From contig NC_083338.1 of assembly GCF_019175385.1 (NCBI RefSeq), forward strand, positions 93,951,777 through 94,015,776: a stretch of 64,000 bases of DNA, given 5' to 3'. Below are positions 48,782-59,863 of this stretch, one piece after another (the stretch's first letter is position 1; every line of letters begins with the position of its first letter). Made by a program: the position numbers and the translations under genes. Origin of the DNA: Lycium barbarum (lineage: Eukaryota; Streptophyta; Magnoliopsida; Solanales; Solanaceae). Under the pieces are notes generated by a model that had not been told where the DNA came from, searched no databases, and saw nothing but the letters and a program-made list of their open reading frames with translations.

Positions 48782-49009
48782 GGCTTTTATTTCTAGACAT
48801 TGGTTTTTTGTTTCTTTTGATGAATGTTTGAACAATTGGTTTTCTTGTTTTCCCGTATTTGTTTTTGTGACTGACTTTGATGGATTTTTCCCTTGTCGGG
48901 CTTGGTGATGTATCTGAATTTGCTGGTCTTGAAATGTTGTTTCTTGAATTTTTAGGTTTTGATAGGCTTTGGAGGTTTGGGCAGTAACTCACTGTTTTCT
49001 GCCATACTA

Positions 49010-49254
49010 TCGATGCAGCAAACGTGAGGTTCGTTATGGGAGATATGCCATCACGGAGAAAGTTGCGCGTTAGCGGACAGGAAGGACCATGAGGATTACG
49101 CTGAAGCGGACAGAAATTCGCTATGGCGGACACGCTATAACGAAGGATGATACACAACAACGGATAAGAAGGAACATTATGAGTCCGCTCCAGCGGACAC
49201 AAATCCCCTATGGCAGACTTGCTACTGCGGACAAGGCTCCGCTAGCGCAGCACT
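49010..49254. repeat. GC-rich palindromic word array, right block of F
   Basis: Many variants of AGCGGACA, TCCGCTnnAGCGGA and GCTATGGCGGACACGCTAT. It is split at 49254 by K' and continues at 55002-55080 (CCACGATGG, CTTCGTGGTAGCGGGACCGCTGG). Confidence 0.55.
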
Positions 49255-50710
49255 TGTAACACCCCGACTTTACTAGGGTGTGATGGGCACCCGACCCCAT
49301 ATTCGGAGCCGAGCGAACCCGCTGACTCTTATTACATGCATAATATCTTTGGACTCTTAAATCGAATAAGAATGAAATACATAGTAAGCTTTCAGAATCT
49401 TTCTTTTCCCTCGTACTCAAATCAAATGGAATCTGTAATCACATGGACTTTATAACATAACATAAGATGACACATCGGCTGGTGGAGCCGTTTACAATAC
49501 CGACACTCTATACCCACGACTCTGTCTGCAAAGTCTCTAACTTCGAACAAGACATCATAGCATAGTACTCTGACCCGGCAACACCCCAGAGCAAATGGAG
49601 CTTGCCAACTCCGCTGGAACATCTTCTATAATAGCTTCTACTCATCTGGGTGTACCTGCGCGGCATGAAACGCAGCCCCCGAGGAAAGGGGGTCAGTACG
49701 AGTGTCACACCCCGACTTTACTAGGGTGTGATGGTCACCCGACCCCCTACTTGGAGCCGAGCGAACCCGCTGACTCTTATTACGTACTTAATTTCCTTAG
49801 ACTCTTACATTAATAAGAAATGGAAACGTAGTAAAACCTTCAATTTTTTTTCTCGTACTCAATTCAAACAAAATCTGTAATTATATGAAACATATATTAT
49901 AGCACGAATGACACATCGGCCGGTGGAGCCGCTTGCTGAACTGACAACCAATAACCACAACTCTGTCTGCAAAGTCTCTAACTTCTAACAAGACACCATA
50001 GCATAGTACACTGACTCGGCTACACTCCAGGGCCAAATGGAGCTCGCCGACTTCGCTGGAACATCTTCTATAATAGCTGTTGCTCATCTGGGTGTACCTG
50101 CGCGGCATGAAACGCAACCCCCGAAAAAGAGGGTTCAGTACGAGCACTGTACTGAGTATGTAAGGCATGATTAGTAACACAGTAAGGAATATGAACATGA
50201 ATAATAACAGGATGGAAATATAGAACATGTCATGAGGTAAAAGAGTAACCTGTACATATGAGTGCCGCTTAGGCGGGTACCCTGCATGCTTAGCTTTCTT
50301 AAAAAAACATTTCTTATTCATATATATAGAAAATAGAACATGTTATATTGCCGAGGCGTTGGCTCCGATCCATTTAACCCCATATATACATATCACACTT
50401 TACTTGCTTTGAAAACATTTTTTTTTCATATATATAGAAAATAAAATCTATCATATTGTCGAGGCGTCGGCAGCCAATCCATTTAACCACATATCCCGCG
50501 TCCGGGACGATATCATATCATACCAACTGATCAGGTGGCTACGCGTATATAACGCTCTGCCCTTTTTCCCATCTTCCCCATATTCATATACATGTACATA
50601 TATCAGCGTCTATAGCGCTCTGACCCTTTTTCGCATCTTCCCCATATACATATACGTATACATGTATCATATAGTAGCACGCAGGAGAGCCCAAAGAAAG
50701 TCATATAACT

Positions 50711-50807
50711 ATCGGAGTGACGTAAGGTCGGTAACCTCCGATTACATTACGGAATAATCAGGACCATCATGTCTCGCCTTGAAGGAACTAGTATTATAAG
50801 GCGAGAC
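50711..50807 (-). other. Hairpin pair H1 + H2 in LTR K
   Basis: H1 (50711-50742): ATCGGAG/CTCCGAT around TGACGTAAGG. H2 (50771-50807): GTCTCGCCTT/AAGGCGAGAC. Relative to LTR A both hairpins carry paired substitutions. Confidence 0.7.
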
Positions 50808-51401
50808 TATCCATGAGAAATAACGTTAAGAGAACACATAGAGTAAGATCATAAGCCTCATAAAACATCAATTTATACACTTTGGAGTCTTTAGAAAATA
50901 GAGTCATAATAAGGAATAGAATTAAAATCAAGACTAGCTCTTTGTTCTTATATTCATATTGGCTCCTTAACTTAAGACTTTTAGACATGAAACCATTCTT
51001 GTCATAACCATCCTAGACATATTCTCTTTTTGACATCATCGTTGTCATTACAAAAGCATATTCATCGTTGTAACCATAAAAGTTTACAAAATCATGAGCC
51101 TTTGTTTTAGGAAAGTATAGACATTTTGGAAAACGCTTACGGGTTATTAGGAAGGAAATCATGCCATAGAATCACAAACTTGTAACTTTTGAAAACAGGG
51201 AAAACATGGAAATACTTATGAAATTACAACCTAAGGATCATGCCTTTGAAAGAAAAGGGACGAACCTTAACATACCTGGGCCGCGCCTTACTAGCTACGC
51301 TTATTCGTCCAACTTGTTAGTCTACATTCAAGAAGGTCGACACTATCGTTAGATTCATCGACATATACTTGTCTTAACCTTTCAAGTACATTCACTTATG
51401 G

Positions 51402-51431
51402 TCTGCCGAAATTTCGGCAGCATCTCCCCTA
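51402..51431 (-). other. Conserved box with an 18-nt perfect palindrome (LTR K)
   Basis: CTGCCGAAATTTCGGCAG (51403-51420) is a perfect palindrome fused to ATCTCCCCT, i.e. AGGGGAGATGCTGCCG on the minus strand. Confidence 0.65.
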
Positions 51432-52336
51432 TAAATACACCATCCCCGAGAATCTAACTCGGCCAATTCAACAACAAACCCGAGAATGGAACTCGGCCAC
51501 ATTATCAACAATAACAATACCAACAATCGTGCCAACAACACCAACAATCAATTCAAGAATGTTACAAACAATTCACATAATATTCCAAACAACCCCAAAC
51601 GACCTACTACTTTACCCAAGACTTTCCAAATTCCACAAGAACATTTATAATCTATACTTCAACAATATCCTTCATTCTTATAATCATAAGAAACCATATT
51701 AATATCACATTAACTTCTTCCATAACCCACAAACGATTTCCGTTTCACTTCAAATCATTAAATCTTCATTCAACATCAAGAATTCACTACAACAACAACT
51801 AAAATATCAAATAGAATCAATTCACCATAACTTGCCAAACCACCTTCACATTCGGCCACCACAACTACAAACATATTTTTATGAATTTTCATCCATTCCT
51901 ATACATTACAACAATAACCAAGATACTAAATAAAATTTGTTCATCATCCTTACATACAACAACACATACACCATGCACACGGCCACTATACATCATCCAT
52001 ATTTCCATGATTCCTACCCATTTCCACATACTACAACATATACAATCATCCACAACACATGAAAGAAGATTGAATGCATACCTTTCTTCACACATCTCTT
52101 CACTTGACTAGGAGTGTATGTTTGCTCAAATCAATGGTTTGCTAGCTCCAACAACCACTCCATGTTGTTAAGGACGTTCCAATTGGTGGGAAAGCTAGAA
52201 GAGAACAATTTTCCTTGGCCAATTTTTCCATGGACTTGTTCGGCCAACACCATGGCCGAATAGTCTCCTTTGTTTCTTGCTTTTCTTTAAGTTTTCTTGA
52301 ACTTTCTAAATGTGAAAAAGATGAACATGTCTTCAT

Positions 52337-52345
52337 ATTATATAT
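52337..52345 (-). promoter_or_regulatory. TATA box of LTR K
   Basis: TATATAATA on the minus strand, about 410 bp from the LTR start. In K' the same distance is occupied by a long AT repeat. Confidence 0.45.
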
Positions 52346-53154
52346 TCTTTCCACCACTTTCTAAATTTATATTTAAGTCCCTCAATAAAAAAAAGTATGG
52401 ATACATGGCCCTTCTTTCTTTCTCTAGAAATTTCTTCTTTTTTCTTGAATTTTTCTTAAAATAAAAGATGACCTAATATCTTACCATGTACACTTTGGTG
52501 CTTCAAGAACTTTCTTGAACACCTTGTGAAATTCTCATTTTTCCCCTAGCCTTTCTACAATATTACCATGAACCATTTTTGCGAATTTCCCTTTTTACCC
52601 TTAACCTTTCTCAATATTTCCATACAATAATATTCATAAATAATATTCATAACCAACTTGTACATTAGAATAATTTTGGAAGATGGTCATTCCCTTAGCT
52701 TCGCCACGACTACCTTGAAATATCCGAACGTATAAAATACGGGATATAACAACGAGCAATGTACTGAGTATGTAAGGCATGAATAGTAACATAGTAAGGG
52801 ATATAAATATGAATAATAACAGAACGGAAAGATAGAGCATATCATGAGGTAGAAGAGTAGCCTATACGTATGAGTGCCTCTTAGGGCGGATGTCATGCAT
52901 GCTTAGCTTTCTTTGAAAAACATTTCTTGTCCATATGTAGAAAATAGAACATATCATAGCGCTGAACCACGTCGGCTCCCCCACATATGTCCCGCGTCCG
53001 GGCATCCCGCGTCCGGGATGATAAGTTACGCCAACTGACCAGGTGGCAATGCGTCTATAGCGCAACATATGTCCCTTTTCCCCATCTTCCCCATATACAT
53101 ATACATATATCATATAAGCAGCATGCAGGAGAACCCAAAGAAAGTCATGTATCT

Positions 53155-53251
53155 ATCGGAGTGACGTAAGGTCGGTAACCTCTGATTATATTATGGAATA
53201 ATCATCATGGCTTTGTCTAACCTTGAAGGAACAATTATTATAAGGTGAGAC
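53155..53251 (-). other. Hairpin pair H1 + H2 in LTR K'
   Basis: H1 (53155-53186) ATCGGAG with arm CTCTGAT; H2 (53215-53251) GTCTAACCTT/AAGGTGAGAC. Both show slight decay. Confidence 0.6.
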
Positions 53252-53869
53252 TAGCAACGAATAGCAGCGTTAAGACTCGATGGGTACGTACATAAATCGA
53301 CACATAAAGGCTCAGAAACAAGTTTCGGGTCAATCCGACTTAGTATAAGAAAGTTATGAGCGTTTGAAGTACAGAACCTTCTACGAACGTTTCGGAAGCC
53401 ACTTTTGGAAAATCAAAACAATAATCATATCAAGTACCTTTCGAACATGAAATCGTTCTTATCATAGTTATCATAGAAATATTCTCATCCTTGTCATTAT
53501 CATTGTCATTGTGAAACATATCCATCGTCATTGTCATAAGAGCTTACAAAATCATAAACCTCTGTTTTGGTAGAATACGGACAATTTGGAAAAACACTTA
53601 CGAGTTATCGGGACGAGAATCATGCCTTGGAATCATAAACATCTAACTTTTGAAAATAAGGAAAATATGGAAACAATTATGAAATCATAACGTCGGGATC
53701 ATGCCTTTAAAAGAGAGGGGCGAGCCTTAACATACCTGTTCCACGTCCTATTAGCTACGCTTAATTGTCCAAGCTCGTTATCGGTAGTCTACATTCAAGA
53801 AGATTGACGCAATTATTAGATTCATCACCATATACTTGTCTTAATCCTTCAAATGAATTCATTTATAAT

Positions 53870-53900
53870 CTGCCGAAATTTCGGCAACATCTCCCCTGTA
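53870..53900 (-). other. Conserved box (LTR K')
   Basis: CTGCCGAAATTTCGGCA followed by ACATCTCCCCTGTAAATAC; the minus strand reads TTTACAGGGGAGATGTTGCCG. Confidence 0.6.
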
Positions 53901-54552
53901 AATACACCATCCCCGAGAATCTAACTCGGCCCAAATCAACAATCCGAGAATTCAACTCGGCCAAACTATCAACAACAATACCATCAATTATACCAACAAC
54001 ATCAACAATCAATTCAAGATGCATTCTAACATTAACAACCTTTGTCATACAATTTAACGACATTTCATTCATATTTAATTCAATTCACGTAACATTCAAA
54101 ACGACTCAATCAACATACTACTTCACCCGAAACCTTCCAATTCCAACAAGGACAATAACAACCTATTTCCTTCTTTCAGATTCAATCACAACAACCCAAC
54201 TTACAATCTTCCAAACAAATGTCTCACTTCCAAATTCATGATTTTTATCCATTTCTACACACTACAACATACACAACCATCCATAACATATGTAAAAGAG
54301 GATTGAACACATACCTTTCTCAGTCAACTTCTTGGCTTGGCTAAGGTTTCCAACTTGTACAACAAATGCTTTGCTTGCTCCAACAATCACTCCATGTTAA
54401 TTAGGGCCTTCAAATTAGTTGGAATACTAGAAGAAATAATTTTTCTTGATCAATTTTCATGGCATCATTTTCCCTAGCCATGGCCGAATATGGCCCTTTT
54501 TTTTCTTCAAGTTTTCTTGAATTTTCATGACAATTATGTCTTGCTTGGTAAG

Positions 54553-54561
<9 letters not shown>

Positions 54562-54624
<63 letters not shown>
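54562..54624. repeat. (AT)n, 63 bp, at the promoter position of LTR K'
   Basis: Pure AT dinucleotide run 372-434 bp from the K' LTR start, where relatives K and H have short TATA boxes. Confidence 0.97.
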
Positions 54625-54625
<1 letters not shown>

Positions 54626-54718
54626 CCCCTTCCAATAACATGTAGACACATGCCCTCTTCTTGAAGTTTCTTAAGAATAAAAAAAAGATGACTAATTGTT
54701 TTATTAGTCTTCACTTTT

Positions 54719-54720
<2 letters not shown>

Positions 54721-54779
<59 letters not shown>
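54721..54779. repeat. (AT)n, 59 bp, second run in LTR K'
   Basis: Pure AT run 97 bp from the first. Absent from LTR K at the equivalent place. Confidence 0.97.
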
Positions 54780-54781
<2 letters not shown>

Positions 54782-54996
54782 CCACGGCCAAAGTGACCTT
54801 CTTTAAGAATTTTCTTGAACATTTTGTGAAATTCCCATTTTGCCCCTAGCCTTCCACAATATTACCATACTAGTAATGTTCATAAATAATATTCATAACC
54901 AACTTGTACATTAAAATAATTTTGGAAGATGGTCATTCCCTTAACTTACCACGACTACCTTGAAATATCCGAACGTACAAAATACGGGATATAACA

Positions 54997-55110
54997 ACAC
55001 TTAACGCAAAATCTACTAGAGCCACGATGGCCCTCCCTTCGTGGTAGCGGGACCGCTGGCACTAACCCTTGCTCGCTACGGTAAGAAGGTTGAACCAATG
55101 GGCAATTTCT
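54997..55110 (+). mobile_element. Element F, right part (boundary uncertain)
   Basis: ACACTTAACGC follows the K' end. The next 80 bp continue the GC-rich array (CCACGATGG...CGTGGTAGCGG). Where F ends and the leader of element G begins cannot be fixed from one copy. Confidence 0.45.
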
Positions 55111-55460
55111 GATGCCCTCAAAACTTGTGCAACACTAGGAACTTGTCGAATTGCTTTTCGCCCACGACACAGACCATACAATACCACAACAATACTACGT
55201 TAGATCCACAACAATTGAAATTAACTAGATACTAATTGGACATATTTAGATACCAATTGGAATCAATCAGATACCAATCGGACATGCCTAGATACCAAGT
55301 TGACCGAGATGGATCAATAAGAGAGAAAGAAGGGAAATTTCCTAAATGCCCTATAACCTCTCATGGATGGGTACGAACGTCTACGTACCACTCCACGAGA
55401 CTCTACTAGACTTTGCTCTTGAACTTGTGAGACCGGTAACCTAAAGTTCTGATACCAACT
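55111..55460 (-). other. Leader and primer-binding site of element G
   Basis: The minus strand beside the LTR reads AGTTGGTATCAGAAC (55446-55460), TGGTATCAGAnC-like. Farther in it contains GTAGAGTCTCGTGGAG...GGTTATAGGGCATTTAGG, as in the leaders of A and B. Four copies of AGATACCAA(T/G)-like words lie at 55220-55305. The rest of G is missing. Confidence 0.65.
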
Positions 55461-56634
55461 TGCCACGACCCAAATCAGGGATTGTGCGGGCACCTCCCCA
55501 AATCCCACCTAGGAGGCGAATCCTTTTACCAAAAACACTCATTTTATATAAGGAACGAATAACACAACACTAGCAATTTCCAATATCCAGTGAAATCAAA
55601 ATTTATACAAGAAATACTTTTATAATAACCAATTCCCAAAATCGAGTCTAGACTAGCACAAGAGTTCTAAGATTTATAACTGAGTAATTATAATACAATG
55701 GAGCACAACCTCTATTTTAGAATAGAATTAACAGAAGACTTCGAGATGGACACCGGAGAATCGTCGGAAGCTACTAACCACGAACTCAACCTATAACACT
55801 TTACACCCCGAATATGGTGTAGCAAGAATATCAGCACAACACTCATACTGGTAAGTATCATAGGCTGACAACGATAAGGAAAACATAATGACAATAGTAA
55901 ACAGCAGATAAGTATGGTAGGCAATAACTCAGTCAGTCTACAGATTTAATACAGGGAAGGTTTTACCACAAGGATACAATTCAGCATTCAAGCCTAGATA
56001 TGAACTTCTACTCCTCAATCCACAAACCAAGCAAGTCAAGGCAAGACCCACACGATTATTACCCATGTCATTAAGTATGAATAACCTCACTAGAACTAAT
56101 CATAGATCAGGTTCGCGCCTACTACTCAAAATAAGACTACTCTCAACAGGGGACTCTTCCACCCCCTAACAAGATAAACATGAAACTCACGCCTTAATGG
56201 TGAACAACACAAGGACTCAGGATACGATAAACAAATACCCTATTAAACTAAATACCATCACAGACACAGTCTCAGGAATAGCACTCTAGTACAGAAAGAT
56301 CAAATAGTTGAATCCTACCCAATGGTGAAGCACCTAAACAGAAGTCTGCCAAGTTTCCCACAATTCCTCAGAATAACCACAAACTCAAGTACAACCAACA
56401 AATCTGATCAATGGATGTAAAATGAGATGATGATAATGAATGCATATGCAAGGCAATGATATGCAATAGCCAATGTAGTGCACGTACACACATGCGCCGG
56501 GCGGAATACCTCCACGCCTAGACAGTCATGACCCATGGGGAAATTTTTGAAAAAAAAAATATACGCTTTTTGAAGGTGAAGTCCATGTACCTGCTACAGC
56601 GTGCAACCCGGTCCAATATAGTTGTTGCAGCGTG

Positions 56635-56708
<74 letters not shown>

Positions 56709-58045
56709 CCGATCCATATATATGAGTATGAATGCATGAATGATATCAATGACATGAGAATATATCAATACCAATCGTGCTACACATGGACACATACCAC
56801 AATATCAAGAATAAGTCAAATCCTTCCTCTATACCAGATAATACCCAATAAATGAGAGATACGGTTTGACAATCATGATAAGGCAACTAAGCGTTAAGTC
56901 TAGTATCACACAAGTGGTGACAAGCTAATAGAATACAATAAGGCAACAAGCCATAATCAAACAACAATACCAACCTAGGTAATCCATCCCATCTTCATAC
57001 CCGAGGGCGTAACATGCTTTCTCCAACAATCGCTAACTCCACATATGCTTCACTAACCGTAGTGTAACCATAAGGTAAACTAGAATCATCAATAGAACTC
57101 AATAATACGGCACAGACTCAGTCATGTTAAACAGTCACTAACACTCACCACCAACGAGACACCCAACAAGGATCACGAAGCAACGAGCCACACATAGCAG
57201 TACCAACCTAAGACTATCCATCCCAACTTCATTCCCGAAGGCGTAACATGCTTTCTCCAACAATCACTATTGTACATATATGAAATCCTAATCGGAGTCT
57301 AACACAAGTAAGCCGTAAACTACCTCGAGGCCGAGCAGGTGCCGCAAACATCCACTTGATCTTCATCTTCATTTTTCGAACCGGAAGCTGAGTCGCGAGG
57401 GTCTAGGAATAGCAAGGAATCCGAGTATTAAAGTGTCAATGATTAAGGTAATAATCCATTTTAAGAATCTAAATACAACTCCTATCCCATAAGGGTAAAA
57501 CTAGAATTTTTCCTCAACTTAGGTTTTCTAGGTTTGCATTAACTAATAATCTAAATTTCATGGTTATCTACACCAAAACAAGCCATAAATAGCATTATTC
57601 TTTAAAATCCCCAATTTCGATAACACCAAGACTTAACCCATTTGCAAATATAATTAAAGAAATAGGATTTGGGGTTGGCTAACTAGCATAGAATATGAAT
57701 CTAAGAGTTCCTTCGAATATGCCATGTTTTTAAGTAATGAAAGCCCATTTTACCTTCCTAGGGTTTTTGCAAGTTAGGAAATCACCATTTTTATTAAATC
57801 CTATAATCAAAACTTAGTAAATGAACGAAGAGATTCAAGAGAGATAAAATCAATAAGGTTTAGATGTTACCTTTCCGATAATCCCCCGCATAAATCTAAC
57901 GACACAACTGATCAAGAAGGTTTTAGTATACACATTGAGGAAAGCCGGTAAACGGCCAAGCTGGTCATTACACCAACAGGACTCGAGAAGGGTCAATAGG
58001 GGCAAAAGGGTCAAAATTACAAAAATGACCAAACGGGTCATTATA
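55461..58045 (-). repeat. 5' LTR of element G
   Basis: TGCCACGACCC at 55461 to GACCAAACGGGTCATTATA at 58045 (terminal CA mutated to TA). Read on the minus strand it starts TATAATGACCCGTTTGGTC. No partner LTR in the window. Confidence 0.8.
56638..56707. repeat. (AT)n, about 70 bp, in LTR G
   Basis: Pure AT run; it generates spurious long open frames on both strands. Confidence 0.97.
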
Positions 58046-58985
58046 TTTATCAAATTATAAAATAAAAAACTCTTGTTGTATTTCAATTATTCTATTTAAT
58101 AATGGAGGACTGAAAGACACATTACAATTGAAGTTAAGTAGACAGGAAACTTGGTACTATTAGGATAGATCGTGTGTTGAAGAGTGGAGTGCGAGCAGTT
58201 ACTTACTTAACGTTTTTACACATGGAAATAGAGTAATGGAAAAATTAAAAATGGTAGAAACTTGAAACTCAACACTATTCTAATTCTAATATGGATAACA
58301 ATTAATCTGCTGAGTGTGGAGGAAATAAACGGCAGGTGTTATGACAAGCTTTTAATTGTAATAAAAAAAATTCTGTTTTGGCCGAGAATATGGAGAGAAA
58401 GTGTTGTGCAAGGTATGGATGTAGGTTGTATAACGACGTGTGGTTATTGGGTCTTCCATATATCCAAGGAAATTTTCAAGACATAACAACAATGATTTCA
58501 TTAGAAAATCTATTCAAGACACAGCAACAAGGTTTTTTTTATGAAAGTTTTATAGCCTTCAAAATGGTGGAGCTAGTCATTACAGTAGTACTACTTTTAT
58601 AGCATGCCTTAACTTTTTCATATATCATTTGATAATCGCCAGGTTTTTATTATTTTTCTTCAATTTATTTGCTTTGTCCTTGTAGGCTGTTGTAAATTTT
58701 TGGGAATATTAATTTTTATTTTCTTATCAAGTTGACAAAAGAGCGCGGTTGATAATAAAATGAGGCATCTCATGAAAAAAATTTCATTACCGTTCTACTA
58801 ATGCTTTTGTGTGTATAATCGTCATGAGAAAACATTGCGGTTATTTACTGAATGTAATCTGCCTTTGTATTCTCTTCTCTTTTTTCTTTTTATGTATCTT
58901 CACTTGCCAAAAAACTAAGCTAAGATTCCATATTAGAAAGGTGAAAAGTATTGAAAGAATATTGTGCTTTTCAATTCCAATCTAG
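58046..58985. repeat. Direct duplication, copy 1
   Basis: From AATTATAAAATAAAAAACTC through GAAAGAATATTGTGC. About 90% or more identical by eye to 62596-63312. Contains about 210 bp (58575-58785) missing from copy 2. The left end abuts LTR G. Confidence 0.9.
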
Positions 58986-59863
58986 ATTATCAATGATCTA
59001 ATTTTAGTCATCATCTTTTCATGATGTATTTCAATGGTCCAAACTGATATGTTCTTTTTAATAAAATCGTCTTTTTAATTATTACTGGAGTAGTATTATT
59101 TTATAATATGCCTTTATTTTTTTCTTTTCATTTGATAATCATGAAAGAAACTATAAATAAAATACTATTTCATTTGATTCTCCTACATACAAAGTACAAA
59201 CTAAAAAGAAACTTCAGGTCTTTCTAACTTGTACTTCTGTTTCAGTAAAAAAAAAAAAAATGTAACTTTTACTTCTGTTTTAGTAAAAAAAAAAAAAACT
59301 ATTTTTTTTATCATCTGATGCGTCCACTAATTTCCCCTATTTTTTAACTTGTTTAGCTAGCCATAAACATTTAACAAAGATGAAGAAAATAGAAAAAAAA
59401 AATATAAAAGGCTGCAAAATAAATGAGAACAGAGAATTTCTCAAATTTTTTAGGCAAATCCAGTAGGTGAAGAGACTAGGGCTAGTTTTTTTAATTTATA
59501 TAATAAAAGTGAAATTCAAAAGAAAATGTACAAGCAAGGGGGGCTAGGCCTTAGCTTACTGTCTTTTAAAACTTTCTTTCATTGTTTATTTTGTAATACT
59601 ACTTAAGTTTGATTTTAACATTTATGATTGTAGGTTTAAATATATGGTTGAGTAGGTTATAGAGGCGCAAAAACAAAAGTCTACGTTCAAATGACTCTAC
59701 AAATGGTGAAGCATTAAACGAAAAATTGAACTGCATGTGCGAATTCACTAAGAACAACCTAGAGAATAAATAGAAAATTCATATTATAATACTAGTTTAC
59801 ATCATGAAGCTAATTTTCAGAAAAAGACTTATCCTATACAAAAATCATTTCTTTCCAGTCTAG
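58986..59863. other. AT-rich DNA, no gene seen
   Basis: Two poly-A-containing near-repeats (TTTTACTTCTGTTT(C/T)AGTAAAAAA at about 59228 and 59268). No coding frame or RNA gene recognised. Confidence 0.5.

Larger units (their letters stand above)
46717..49254 (+). mobile_element. Element F, left part
   Basis: Plus-strand element with a GC-rich word array (46810-47000), a leader, a decayed protein region (47369-48781) and a second array (49010-49254). It resumes after solo LTR K' at 54997. Terminal repeats were not found, so the element class is undecided. The leader resembles 892-2057. Confidence 0.55.
49703..52751 (-). mobile_element. Solo LTR K (inner) with TSD ACGAG
   Basis: TGTCACACCCCG at 49703 to GGGATATAACA at 52751. 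ACGAG at 49698-49702 and 52752-52756. It landed in a close relative: the sequence on either side (GGTCAGTACGAG / CGAGCAATGTACTGAG) is contiguous in K itself near 50130. Confidence 0.95.
49255..54996 (-). mobile_element. Solo LTR K' (outer), interrupted by K
   Basis: TGTAACACCCCG at 49255 to GGGATATAACA at 54996, with TSD GCACT (49250-49254) / ACACT (54997-55001). Net length without the K insertion is about 2.7 kb. It interrupts element F, whose GC-rich array resumes on the other side. Same family as K and H. Confidence 0.9.

Noticed and set aside
53765..54241. 158-residue open frame on the plus strand
   Set aside because: Low-complexity, Thr/Ser/Ile-rich, antisense to the LTR K' transcript. 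The resemblance to a frame in LTR H (6571-6804) is explained by the two LTRs being homologous.
54457..54849. Open frames made of IYIYIY repeats (also at 30385-30585 and 56526-56855)
   Set aside because: Translations of AT dinucleotide repeats, open on both strands by composition.
58262..58602. Two overlapping plus-strand frames of 74 residues in direct-repeat copy 1
   Set aside because: Copy 2 carries frame-breaking indels at the same place and no domain is recognisable.
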